Shown: positions 1-7,178 of the stretch, piece by piece
Position numbering within the stretch: the first letter of the stretch is position 1
Layout of the letters: every line of letters starts with the position of its first letter
Assembly (NCBI GenBank): GCA_900769885.1
Contig: CAAGIG010000065.1
Location: forward strand, 1 to 37,462
DNA length: 37,462 bases
Source: Rikenellaceae bacterium
Lineage (GTDB): Bacteria > Bacteroidota > Bacteroidia > Bacteroidales > UBA932
Direction: 5' to 3'
Program-made: the position numbers and the translations under genes
The notes under the pieces: generated by a model
What the model was told of the DNA's origin: nothing
Database searches by the model: none
Seen by the model: the letters and a program-made list of their open reading frames with translations, nothing else

Positions 1-202
1 CGGCCTTCGGATCTCCGTAAGGACCGGAAGTGTCATAAATATAGACCGAAGGATTCGGACTTTCGATTCGCTCCCCATCTTTAACCGATACTGTAGGCAT
101 CTGATTCACTTTTCGCATACCTACCTTAACATCGGGATGAATAGTTCCGCTGATATAAACTTTTTCTGAGCCAGGGTAGGAAATTTTTAAATCTGTTTTC
201 AT
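1..202 (-). CDS. thiC: Phosphomethylpyrimidine synthase ThiC, N-terminal part
   Basis: Only the first 67 codons are in the window; the gene runs off the left edge. ThiC is a radical SAM enzyme that turns aminoimidazole ribotide into the hydroxymethylpyrimidine phosphate half of thiamine. The visible part starts MKTDLKISYPGSEKVYISG and continues through a stretch ending YIYDTSGPYGDP, which is the ThiC N-terminal pattern (a KVYV-like segment, then VYDTSGPYTDP). The ATG at 202 lies 10 bases after the thiE stop, so it is the third gene of a thiD-thiE-thiC run and should share the TPP riboswitch upstream of thiD. The catalytic C-terminal CxxxCxxC motif is outside the window, so activity cannot be judged. 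Confidence 0.88.
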   Translation of the reverse strand, partial: MKTDLKISYPGSEKVYISGTIHPDVKVGMRKVNQMPTVSVKDGERIESPNPSVYIYDTSGPYGDPKA

Positions 203-212
203 ATTTCTTAAA

Positions 213-851
213 TTATTTAGTTAGTATTTCAATCACATCAGCCATTTCCCGGACAGGATTCTCAGCATTTATAATACTCCCGCTGAGGGCAATCCCACTG
301 ACTCCACATTCCAACAATTGCGGAATATCCTCTTTAGTGATCCCACCAATTGCAACAAGGGGTATATCAATACCTTTCTCTCTCATTTTCAAAACAATAT
401 CCCTATATCCTTCCAAGCCTAAAACCGGTGCAAGATTCTTCTTTGTAGAGGTGAAACGGAATGGTCCGCAACCGAAATAATCGGGAGTGCCATTTTTCAA
501 ATGATAAAGGATATCTTCAAAAGAATTCACTGTTCCCCCAATGATGAATTTCTCTCCAAGAATTTGTTGGGCCTGAGCCACAGTCATATCGTTTTTGCCC
601 AGATGGACTCCGTCAGCTCCTATTTTTTTGGCCAGCAGAACATTGTCATCGATAATAAATGTTGCACCATACTCGCGGCACATCGACTGTACCCTGAGAG
701 CCATTTGCTCCAGAAATTTTTCCTCCGCATCTTTAATCCGCAATTGGATCCAACGGCATCCTCCTTCCAGAGCTATTTTTGCAGAATCTTCGTAAGAATA
801 GCGTTCATTGTAATGTGTTATAAATTGCAAACGGTAGTTATCATTCTTCAT
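213..851 (-). CDS. thiE: Thiamine-phosphate synthase ThiE
   Basis: ThiE (212 residues, normal length) joins the pyrimidine pyrophosphate and thiazole phosphate to give thiamine phosphate in the cytoplasm. The TIM-barrel motifs are all visible: QLRIKD near residue 36, FIIDDN near 65, GADGVHLGKNDM near 78, GGTVNS near 105, the phosphate-binding segment DYFGCGPFRFTSTK near 124 and VAIGGI near 166. The start ATG at 851 lies inside the end of thiD, an 11-base overlap that implies translational coupling. The gene sits between thiD and thiC on the same strand and should be under the same TPP riboswitch. Nothing looks broken. Confidence 0.95.
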   Translation of the reverse strand: MKNDNYRLQFITHYNERYSYEDSAKIALEGGCRWIQLRIKDAEEKFLEQMALRVQSMCREYGATFIIDDNVLLAKKIGADGVHLGKNDMTVAQAQQILGEKFIIGGTVNSFEDILYHLKNGTPDYFGCGPFRFTSTKKNLAPVLGLEGYRDIVLKMREKGIDIPLVAIGGITKEDIPQLLECGVSGIALSGSIINAENPVREMADVIEILTK

Positions 852-1680
852 TGATCATCATTTTCAAAGGGTTAAACAAATGATTGACAGGGCCATATCC
901 TTTGCCGACAGAGATATCAGCACCCGCTTTGATTGCTTCTGTGATATAGATTTTGGCACTGCTGACGGCATCTTTCAAATCCAGACCGCGAGCCATATAT
1001 GCCGCGATTGCAGAAGAGAGCGTACAACCTGTACCGTGGATATTCCGGGTATTAAGTGTATCGGAAGAAAAGCCACAGGTGACTATTCCTTGAGGGGATT
1101 TCTGATATAGAATATCCACCTTTACCTCTCCCTCCTCGTGACCACCTTTTAAAAGAACCGATTGCACCCCGAGAGAGAGAAGATGTTTTGCAGCATTGTA
1201 TTTGTCTGAGATTGTCAAAAGTGGCATATCTGACAATGCCTCCATCTCCGGAATGTTAGGGGTAACCAATTGAGCCATAGGGAGTAACCTATGTTTAAGA
1301 ACTTCTTGAGCCTCTACACTGAGCAAGCGATGCCCACTGCTTGAGACCATCACCGGATCGAGAATAATTGGAATAGAATACCTTTCAAGAGCATCCGCCA
1401 CAACTGCTGCCACTTGGACATTTGAAAGCATTCCGATTTTAATAACCGACGGATGAATATCCTCCATAACTGCAATGATTTGATCGTAAACCATTTGCGG
1501 AGGGAGTGCAAATTGGGAATGTACCCCTTGTGTATTTTGGGCAGTAATGGCTGTTATGGCAGTTGCACCATAAACACCAAGAGATGAGAAAGTTTTAAGA
1601 TCGGCCTGTATGCCGGCTCCACCTCCGGAGTCAGAACCCGCTATTGATAAAACTGTCGGATAAGATTTTTTAACATTCAT
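841..1680 (-). CDS. thiD: Hydroxymethylpyrimidine/phosphomethylpyrimidine kinase ThiD
   Basis: ThiD phosphorylates hydroxymethylpyrimidine twice to supply ThiE. The ribokinase-fold signatures are clear: SIAGSDSGGGAGIQADLKTF near the N-terminus, GVYGATAITAITAQNTQGV after it, and the nucleotide-binding HGTGCTLSSAIAAYMA near the C-terminus. I place the start at the ATG at 1680 (279 residues), not at an in-frame start 22 codons further upstream, because the added residues would come from the riboswitch leader and resemble nothing in the family. The gene is first in the thiD-thiE-thiC run. A perfect hairpin ends directly against this start codon and a TPP aptamer lies 70 bases upstream, so expression should fall when thiamine pyrophosphate is abundant. 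Confidence 0.95.
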   Translation of the reverse strand: MNVKKSYPTVLSIAGSDSGGGAGIQADLKTFSSLGVYGATAITAITAQNTQGVHSQFALPPQMVYDQIIAVMEDIHPSVIKIGMLSNVQVAAVVADALERYSIPIILDPVMVSSSGHRLLSVEAQEVLKHRLLPMAQLVTPNIPEMEALSDMPLLTISDKYNAAKHLLSLGVQSVLLKGGHEEGEVKVDILYQKSPQGIVTCGFSSDTLNTRNIHGTGCTLSSAIAAYMARGLDLKDAVSSAKIYITEAIKAGADISVGKGYGPVNHLFNPLKMMINEE

Positions 1681-1716
1681 ACCACTATTTTTAATTTGTA
1701 TTCTCAAAATAGTGGT
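1681..1716 (-). promoter_or_regulatory. Hairpin touching the thiD start codon (likely riboswitch expression platform)
   Basis: The plus strand reads ACCACTATTTT at 1681-1691 and AAAATAGTGGT at 1706-1716, a perfect 11-bp inverted repeat with a 14-base loop. In the thiD transcript the 3' arm ends one base before the ATG at 1680. No T-run follows, so this is not an intrinsic terminator. The likely role, by inference, is to hide the ribosome landing site when the TPP aptamer upstream is occupied. Confidence 0.6.
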
Positions 1717-1749
1717 ACGGCAATGTACCTTTGAAGAGGACTCCAAACT

Positions 1750-1822
1750 TCCAGCGTCAGCATTATCTGTACTGGTGCAATGTGTATAATCTCAGCCACG
1801 GCCGCCCTAAGGCATCACCGGA
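1750..1822 (-). promoter_or_regulatory. TPP riboswitch (THI element) upstream of thiD
   Basis: Read on the minus strand, the leader has the THI-box order: a P1 arm TCCGG, TGATGCC, then GGCTGAGA, then CAGATAATGCTGACG and a closing CTGGA arm. CTGAGA and GATAATGC are the near-invariant bases that contact the pyrimidine and pyrophosphate parts of TPP. The insert between the P2 arms holds a GGGCGGCC stretch that may form the optional P3a stem. It precedes thiD, thiE and thiC, the expected regulon. The exact ends are approximate. Confidence 0.92.
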
Positions 1823-1843
1823 CACCACCATTCGAGTTCGCTG

Positions 1844-1872
1844 CAAAAGTAGCAATATTTTTAAAATTGCAA
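1844..1872 (-). promoter_or_regulatory. Bacteroidota-type promoter for the thi operon
   Basis: On the minus strand there is TTG (1872-1870), 18 bases, then TACTTTTG (1851-1844), matching the Bacteroides -33 TTG / -7 TAnnTTTG consensus. Transcription would start near 1837, just before the TPP aptamer. It lies back to back with the cobalamin operon promoter. Confidence 0.7.
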
Positions 1873-1881
1873 CACCTAGTA

Positions 1882-1911
1882 TTGAATTTTAAAAATTAAT
1901 TCATACTTTTG
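1882..1911 (+). promoter_or_regulatory. Bacteroidota-type promoter for the cobalamin operon
   Basis: TTG at 1882-1884, a 19-base spacer, then TACTTTTG at 1904-1911, a very good match to the Bacteroides consensus. The expected start near 1918 falls at the 5' edge of the cobalamin aptamer. Its -33 element is only 9 bases from that of the divergent thi promoter. Confidence 0.72.
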
Positions 1912-1918
1912 TCGCACT

Positions 1919-2092
1919 TAAGGAGCCTTTACGGACCGGGCGTCACGAAAGGTGAAAAGGGAATCCGGTGCAAATCCGGGACAATACCAGTTGCTGTAAT
2001 TCTCTCTCCATCAGGAGGTTTTATCGCACTCTTTGCCACTGATAAAAATCGGGAAGGCGCGATAAAAGAGATAAGTCAGAAGACCTGCCTTA
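1919..2092 (+). promoter_or_regulatory. Cobalamin (B12) riboswitch
   Basis: The stretch contains the conserved cobalamin aptamer blocks in order: GGTGAAAAGGGAATCCGGTG, AAATCCGGGACAATACC, GTTGCTGTAATTCT, CCACTG, GGGAAGGCG, and the B12 box AAGTCAGAAGACCTGCC at 2073-2089. TAAGG at 1919-1923 can pair with CCTTA at 2088-2092 to close P1. An open reading frame across the region (1909-2100) is a by-product and not a gene. The riboswitch precedes three surface lipoprotein genes ending in btuG, which fits B12 uptake control. Confidence 0.95.
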
Positions 2093-2141
2093 TGTTTTAA
2101 TGGATCTCCACCTACTGGAATATGGGTAGAAATCGACATTT

Positions 2142-2265
2142 TATAATTGCATACTTACATAGTAAAATGAAGTATAAAACAAGGGCGTAGTGTATCCTTA
2201 TGCTCTTGAATTATATATGTTGGCGGCTATAGGTGTATGCAATTATATCAAGCCAGATAATTGCA
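2142..2265 (+). promoter_or_regulatory. Structured leader with two competing hairpins, between riboswitch and first gene
   Basis: TATAATTGCATAC (2142-2154) is perfectly complementary to GTATGCAATTATA (2235-2247), a 13-bp arm. The same right arm can instead pair over 9 bp with ATAATTGCA at 2257-2265, which ends 20 bases before the ATG at 2286. The two pairings exclude each other. Inside the long arm a second 10-bp stem joins CAAGGGCGTA (2180-2189) and TATGCTCTTG (2199-2208). The likely role, by inference, is as the expression platform of the cobalamin riboswitch. Confidence 0.6.
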
Positions 2266-2285
2266 ACACTTTAAAATAAAGATTT

Positions 2286-4091
2286 ATGAAAAAGATTTAT
2301 GTACTTTTGCTGGTAGCCGGCATCACATTTTCGCTTTCTAACTGTACTTATGACGATTCTGCCCTATGGAATGAAATGGAGCAGATAAAAGATCGCGTAT
2401 CTGACTTGGAAGAGTCTGTTTTACAGACTAATGAAGAAATTGAAGCATTACAAGCCATTATCAATGCTTTGCAAAACAATCTTTACATAACCTCCGTGGA
2501 ACAAACCGCAGATGGTTATACAATTGTTTTTTCTGATGGAACAAGTGCCTCTATTCTGAATGGTAAAGATGGTGTCAATGGAACAAACGCTCCTCTATTT
2601 TCTGTCAAACAGGATACCGATGGTAACTACTACTGGACAATTGACGGAGAGTGGCTCTTAGTCGGTGGAGAGAAGGTTCGAGCAAATGGTATTGACGGAG
2701 AAAATGGTCAGGATGCCATTGCGCCACAAATAAGAATTAACGACATTACAAAAGAGTGGGAAATTTCTACAGATGGTGGAATAACCTGGATTCCTACAGG
2801 AGTAGTCGCAGAGGGAACAGGAACTGTGGGTGATTCATTATTTGAGTCTATCGATACATCCCACGAAGATTACATTATCATAACCCTTACAGATGGAACA
2901 GAGTTCACACTTGCACGTTATGATGAGTCTGCTCCCGTGTTTATTATCGAAGATGCTCCAGAAGTTGCTGAAATTGAATATGGAACAACTGCTGAATTTG
3001 CTGTAAATAGTTCAAATATTGCAGAGTACACTATCAACTCCCCACAAGGCTGGAAGGCAGAATATTCAGAAAACGCCCTTTCCGTAACTGCCCCCGCAAA
3101 GGATTTGTGCCACTACGATTCTACCGGAACCATATCTATTATGGTTGTTTCAGATGCCGGTAAATGCGCCATTGTAAAATTAAATGTCGCTGCTTGTGAG
3201 AAATCAGAACCCGAATTGCCATACGAATTGAGAGTTTTGACTTTCGAGGATCAGGATGCCCGTTTTGAATCGTATTGGTTAGACTACGCCGGTGTTGAAA
3301 TCACCACCTGGAGTGATTTGATTGACAACCCGCAATATGGTGGTCCTCTCACCTATGCTGATATGTATTCCGCTGAATACCATTGGTGCGATGAGGGAAA
3401 TACCGAACTTTCACATACCTTCCCTTACAATTATTCATACTGCTACTGGGGTGGTGGTCACGCCATATCCAACTATTGGGGAGAAGGATGGAGTGATGAG
3501 GATAGGAATATCCACATTGCAAAATATTATGGAGAAGATTATGTCACAGAAAATGCAGGCAATGATTCAATGCTTGGCTGGTTCAATCTTCAGCTTATGA
3601 CTCCTGTCAAAGCCCATTCAGGGGATAATTTTGTTGTCCACTATGGTTACAAGGACGAATTTTCATTCATTGAAAATCTTCCTGAGATTGCATTTGAAAA
3701 TGGTGTAGCTCGTGTTATCGACCATATGTGGGTTACCAACACAAATTACACTTTGAACCAATTGTACAACGGGGTTAAAAGCGAGGAAGGAAACAGTTTT
3801 GGAGGTAATTGGAGCGGTTTGACAGAGAGTGCGTGGTTAAAAATTGTTGCCCAGGGATTTGATGATATTGATGCAGACGCTTATGCAGAACCGGTAAGCG
3901 AAGTGGAGTTTTATCTGGTGCTTGGTGAAGATGTTGTGACCGATTGGGAAAAATGGGATTTATCACCGCTTGGTGCTGTGGCAAAGGTTCGATTCAACTT
4001 CTCCTACTCTGAAGAGATGGGAGGAAGATACGGATTCACCATTCCTGGTTATTTTGCATACGATGACATTGCTGTACGTTTCGACAAATAA
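2286..4091 (+). CDS. Surface lipoprotein with DUF4988 and DUF4465 domains, probable cobalamin-uptake protein
   Basis: This is the first gene after the cobalamin riboswitch (601 residues). A lipoprotein signal ends LSNC at Cys20, followed by TYDD, an acidic patch typical of surface-exported Bacteroidota lipoproteins. Residues about 25 to 65 form a heptad-like coiled coil (EMEQIKDRVSDLEESVLQ), followed by a DUF4988-like Gly/Asp-rich part with GKDGVNG and GIDGENGQD. Residues about 315 to 600 resemble DUF4465: it opens LTFEDQDARFESYW, has MWVTNTNYTLNQLYNG in the middle and ends IPGYFAYDDIAVRF. DUF4465-type lipoproteins occur in Bacteroidota B12 loci, and some B12-binding BtuH proteins may belong here; that link is from memory and not shown by sequence. 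Three bases separate it from the next gene. Binding of cobamides is inferred from the riboswitch and neighbours. Confidence 0.75.
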   Translation: MKKIYVLLLVAGITFSLSNCTYDDSALWNEMEQIKDRVSDLEESVLQTNEEIEALQAIINALQNNLYITSVEQTADGYTIVFSDGTSASILNGKDGVNGTNAPLFSVKQDTDGNYYWTIDGEWLLVGGEKVRANGIDGENGQDAIAPQIRINDITKEWEISTDGGITWIPTGVVAEGTGTVGDSLFESIDTSHEDYIIITLTDGTEFTLARYDESAPVFIIEDAPEVAEIEYGTTAEFAVNSSNIAEYTINSPQGWKAEYSENALSVTAPAKDLCHYDSTGTISIMVVSDAGKCAIVKLNVAACEKSEPELPYELRVLTFEDQDARFESYWLDYAGVEITTWSDLIDNPQYGGPLTYADMYSAEYHWCDEGNTELSHTFPYNYSYCYWGGGHAISNYWGEGWSDEDRNIHIAKYYGEDYVTENAGNDSMLGWFNLQLMTPVKAHSGDNFVVHYGYKDEFSFIENLPEIAFENGVARVIDHMWVTNTNYTLNQLYNGVKSEEGNSFGGNWSGLTESAWLKIVAQGFDDIDADAYAEPVSEVEFYLVLGEDVVTDWEKWDLSPLGAVAKVRFNFSYSEEMGGRYGFTIPGYFAYDDIAVRFDK

Positions 4092-4094
4092 CAT

Positions 4095-5858
4095 ATGAAA
4101 CGATTTTTTATTTTTCTGATAATAAACATAATAGCTGCAGTATCCTCATCTTGCAATATAGATGAGGATATTACCACTGCACTTCCTCCAAAGATTATAC
4201 TTGACAGCGAGAATGGAATCTATACAATAAAGCAAGGGCGGGAGATTATAATTTCTCCTGATTACGAGTATGCAGAGAGTGCCTCCTTCAGTTGGACGAT
4301 GGATGGGGAATTGATAAGCAACTCCCCTGCATTGGTTTTTACAGGAGAGGAATTGGGAGAATATTTTATATACCTTACTGTTACCACAGAAGGTGGCATC
4401 GCAGCAGAAGAGATCCGTATCGATGTCGTAGAACTGGAGATTCCGACTGTTTCTATCGCAGGAGAAGATCATCAAACTATTGCATTGGGTGCGGAGATAT
4501 CATTAAATGCAGCTGTGCGCACGACCTCACTTCCTACTTCTATCTGGTGGAGTATCGGAGATAAGGAGGTCGGCGAAGGACTTTCATATACGTTTACTGC
4601 CGAGGAAACCGGCGTCTACCCTATTTGCTGCAATGCGGCCAACGAAGACGGTAGCCACAGCGACACACTTACCATCCAGGTGCTCCACCCTGAAGATATC
4701 CCTTTTGAGTGGGAGTTCGATCAGAGTGAGTACCACACTACCACAGGACGCAGATTACTTATCAAACCATCTGCCTCAAGCAATGCTGACGAGGTTTATT
4801 ACACTTGGCAAATAGATGACAATGAGGCCGAAGCAGGGGACAATTCGTTTGTATTTATGGCTCAAAGCGCAGGTGAATACAACCTTAAGGCCACCGCATT
4901 ACTAATAGAGGATGATAATCAAATTACTCTAAGTCACTCGTTTTTAATCACAGTCTACGCCGAAGGTACTTTCTATCGTCCAAGCAGCGGTACTTCAAAA
5001 GCAGACTGGAATAAAGTTTATGAATACACCCCCGCCCCGGGACAATTCATCAATGAACTGAAAACCGGAGGCTTTAATGGAACTCAGACAACTCCTGAAG
5101 CAGCTGTAGCTTATGCTGAAGCACGAATGGGAGAGGTCGACAGAGATGGAAATCCTTATCCCAACTGGGTATCATTGGGGGGATTTGGAGGATACATCAT
5201 CGTAGGGTTCGACCATAGCATTGACAACTCCGGTGACTACGATATCGGCATTCTCGGAAACTCTTTCTCCGGTTCTTCAGAACCTGGAATTGTTTGGGTT
5301 ATGCAGGATGAAAACGGTAATGGAATTCCGGATGACACTTGGTACGAACTTGCTGGTTCTGAGACAGGAAAGGAAGAGACAATAGAAGATTATGCAGTCA
5401 CCTACTATCGTCCCACTGGGCCGATGATGCCTGTACAATGGACTGACAATATGGGGAATAGCGGAGAGATTGACTACCTCAAACAATTTCACCAACAGGA
5501 ATATTACTATCCCCTTTGGATCACAGAAGATAGTTATACACTGACAGGAACCTGTCTTAAAGCCCGTAACTACGATGCCTCAGGAAATGGTTCATACTGG
5601 GTAAATGGAGAGTATGATTGGGGTTATGCCGATAACTTCAGTCCAATAGACCGCCTCACTGACAACGAAAATTCGGCGGCTGATGCAAACGCAAACCACT
5701 TTAAAATTTCAAATGCCATTGATTTCAACGGAGAACCCGTCCATTTGGAATTTATCGATTTTGTAAAAGTTCAGGTTGGTGTAAATGGCAAAAGCGGTTG
5801 GTTAGGTGAGATTTCAACCGAGGTATTTGGTTTCTACGATTACAAACTTAAAAAATAA
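4095..5858 (+). CDS. PKD/Ig-repeat cell-surface lipoprotein of the cobalamin operon
   Basis: 587 residues. The lipoprotein signal ends VSSSC at Cys20, followed by NIDED, a strong acidic surface-export signal. Residues about 30 to 290 are three PKD/Ig-like beta domains, each with a tryptophan core (FSWTMDGE, IWWSIGDKE, YYTWQIDDNE) and a closing GEY or GVY segment. Residues about 295 to 587 form one conserved domain with GGFGGYIIVGFDHSI, SSEPGIVWVMQDENGNG, PDDTWYELAGSE and a C-terminal LEFIDFVKVQVGVNG. The DxNGNGxPDD stretch looks like a calcium-binding loop. The start is 3 bases after the previous stop and the end is 3 bases before btuG, so it is co-transcribed and B12-controlled. The precise role is unknown; a surface partner of BtuG is a reasonable inference. 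Confidence 0.75.
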   Translation: MKRFFIFLIINIIAAVSSSCNIDEDITTALPPKIILDSENGIYTIKQGREIIISPDYEYAESASFSWTMDGELISNSPALVFTGEELGEYFIYLTVTTEGGIAAEEIRIDVVELEIPTVSIAGEDHQTIALGAEISLNAAVRTTSLPTSIWWSIGDKEVGEGLSYTFTAEETGVYPICCNAANEDGSHSDTLTIQVLHPEDIPFEWEFDQSEYHTTTGRRLLIKPSASSNADEVYYTWQIDDNEAEAGDNSFVFMAQSAGEYNLKATALLIEDDNQITLSHSFLITVYAEGTFYRPSSGTSKADWNKVYEYTPAPGQFINELKTGGFNGTQTTPEAAVAYAEARMGEVDRDGNPYPNWVSLGGFGGYIIVGFDHSIDNSGDYDIGILGNSFSGSSEPGIVWVMQDENGNGIPDDTWYELAGSETGKEETIEDYAVTYYRPTGPMMPVQWTDNMGNSGEIDYLKQFHQQEYYYPLWITEDSYTLTGTCLKARNYDASGNGSYWVNGEYDWGYADNFSPIDRLTDNENSAADANANHFKISNAIDFNGEPVHLEFIDFVKVQVGVNGKSGWLGEISTEVFGFYDYKLKK

Positions 5859-5861
5859 AAT

Positions 5862-6932
5862 ATGAGAAAGACTTTAATAAATCTCATACTTGTTGTTCTG
5901 CTCCCACTTCCATACTCGTGTATGAAGTGGGAGTATGGACTTGAAGAAAATTTTGATACCTCCACTTCAGGAGATGGACTTTTTATCTGCAATGAGGGTA
6001 ATTTCCAATACGGAAATGGGACACTCTCTTACTACGATCCAAAGACAAAAATCGTTCAAAATGAGGTATTTTATCGTGCCAATGCTATGAAAATAGGAGA
6101 TGTAGTGCAGTCAATGGTAATCAGCAACGGAATTGGTTGGGTGGTGGTCAATAACTCACACGTGGTTTTTGCAATAGATGTCAACACATTCAAAGAAGTG
6201 GGACGCATTACCAATCTTACATCCCCCCGCTATATTCACTTTTTGTCGGATGAGAAAGCATACATTACACAGATCTGGGACAATCGTATCTTTATTGTAA
6301 ATCCCAAACGCTACGAAATTACAGGATATATCACCGTGCCGGATATGACAATGGAGTCAGGTTCAACCGAGCAAATGGTCCAATATGGCAAATACCTATA
6401 TGTAAATTGCTGGTCATACCAAAATCGTATCATTAAGATTGACACTGAAACTGACCAAGTGGTAGCCGAACTAAAGGTAGGTATTCAACCAACATCACTT
6501 GTAATGGACTGCAACTACAAACTTTGGACTGTCACTGACGGTGGTTATGAAGGCTCCCCTTACGGACACGAAGCCCCGTCCCTATATTGCATTGATGCCG
6601 AGACTTTTACCATTGAAAAGCAATTCAAATTTGATTTTGGAGACTGGCCCTCCGAAGTACAACTCAATGGAACAAAGGATAAAATTTACTGGCTGAATGA
6701 TGATGTGTGGGAGATGGATGTAACTGCCGACAGAGTGCCTGTACGCCCATTTTTGCCCTACAACGGAACTTTATATTATGGTTTGACAATATGCCCCCGC
6801 ACAGGCGATGTTTACATTGCCGACGCAATAGACTATGTCCAACAAGGGATGGTATACCGTTACTCCAAAGAGGGGGAACTCCTCGACAGCTTTTACGCCG
6901 GAATCATCCCCGGAGCATTCTGCTGGAAATAA
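5862..6932 (+). CDS. btuG: BtuG-like surface cobalamin-binding beta-propeller lipoprotein
   Basis: 356 residues with a lipoprotein signal ending PLPYSC at Cys20. The rest looks like a seven-bladed YncE/DUF5074-type propeller, with repeated blades such as GDGLFICNEGNFQYGNGTLS, YYDPKTKIVQNEVF, VVFAIDVNTFKEVGRITN, IFIVNPKRYEITGYI, IIKIDTETDQVVAELKVG and LYCIDAETFTIEKQF. BtuG proteins of gut Bacteroides sit on the cell surface, bind B12 extremely tightly and cap the transporter BtuB. This gene is the third in a riboswitch-controlled operon, which supports the call. Unlike the classic loci there is no btuB next to it. Instead a kinase scrap and a terminator follow. An in-operon btuB may have been lost, or BtuB may be encoded elsewhere. 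Confidence 0.82.
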   Translation: MRKTLINLILVVLLPLPYSCMKWEYGLEENFDTSTSGDGLFICNEGNFQYGNGTLSYYDPKTKIVQNEVFYRANAMKIGDVVQSMVISNGIGWVVVNNSHVVFAIDVNTFKEVGRITNLTSPRYIHFLSDEKAYITQIWDNRIFIVNPKRYEITGYITVPDMTMESGSTEQMVQYGKYLYVNCWSYQNRIIKIDTETDQVVAELKVGIQPTSLVMDCNYKLWTVTDGGYEGSPYGHEAPSLYCIDAETFTIEKQFKFDFGDWPSEVQLNGTKDKIYWLNDDVWEMDVTADRVPVRPFLPYNGTLYYGLTICPRTGDVYIADAIDYVQQGMVYRYSKEGELLDSFYAGIIPGAFCWK

Positions 6933-6963
6933 CACGTCCGGGGCAAAAGAAATACCTCACATG

Positions 6964-7104
6964 CTACTCGTGTTTTACAATGGCGAGCGCGAGACCTGTG
7001 CCACCTTTTTGGCGGGAACGCCCTTTGTCCACACGATAAAATCGCTCAAAGATGAGGGACAAATGTTTCTGTTCAACACCCTTGCCATCATCCTCAAAGC
7101 GGAT
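6964..7104 (-). pseudogene. Scrap of a sensor histidine kinase ATPase domain
   Basis: On the minus strand, after a non-matching start, about 45 residues match the end of a PhoR/WalK-type kinase: FEDDGKGVEQKHLSLIFERF, then YRVDKGRSRQKGGTGLALAIVKHE and a stop. These correspond to the G1 and G2 boxes (DDGKG, GGTGLALA). The phosphorylated histidine, the N box and everything before it are missing. The usual GLGLAIVKH has become GLALAIVKHE followed by a stop. It is a remnant in the 200 bases between btuG and the operon terminator and cannot encode a working kinase. It marks a past deletion or recombination. Confidence 0.75.
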
Positions 7105-7132
7105 GCAACAAAATCTGCCTGAACAATATATT

Positions 7133-7158
7133 AAAGGGTACGCGCTGCGTATCCTTTT
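7133..7158 (+). terminator. Likely intrinsic terminator of the cobalamin operon
   Basis: AAAGGGTACGC (7133-7143) pairs with GCGTATCCTTT (7147-7157) around a 3-base loop, 11 pairs with one G-U, ending in a short TTTT then CATTTG. It reads best on the plus strand, so it would stop transcription coming from btuG, 200 bases downstream of its stop codon. The T-run is short. Confidence 0.6.
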
Positions 7159-7178
7159 CATTTGAAGATGTAAAAACA

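Noticed and set aside
1681..1746. Longer thiD start giving 301 residues
   Set aside because: The added 22 residues come from the riboswitch leader and the hairpin; the ATG at 1680 gives the normal ThiD N-terminus.
1909..2100. Open reading frame of 63 codons upstream of the lipoprotein operon
   Set aside because: It lies across the cobalamin riboswitch, whose conserved blocks fill the whole stretch; the protein has no family resemblance.
6835..7122. Plus-strand reading frame after btuG
   Set aside because: It is the reverse of the histidine kinase scrap and overlaps btuG in another frame.
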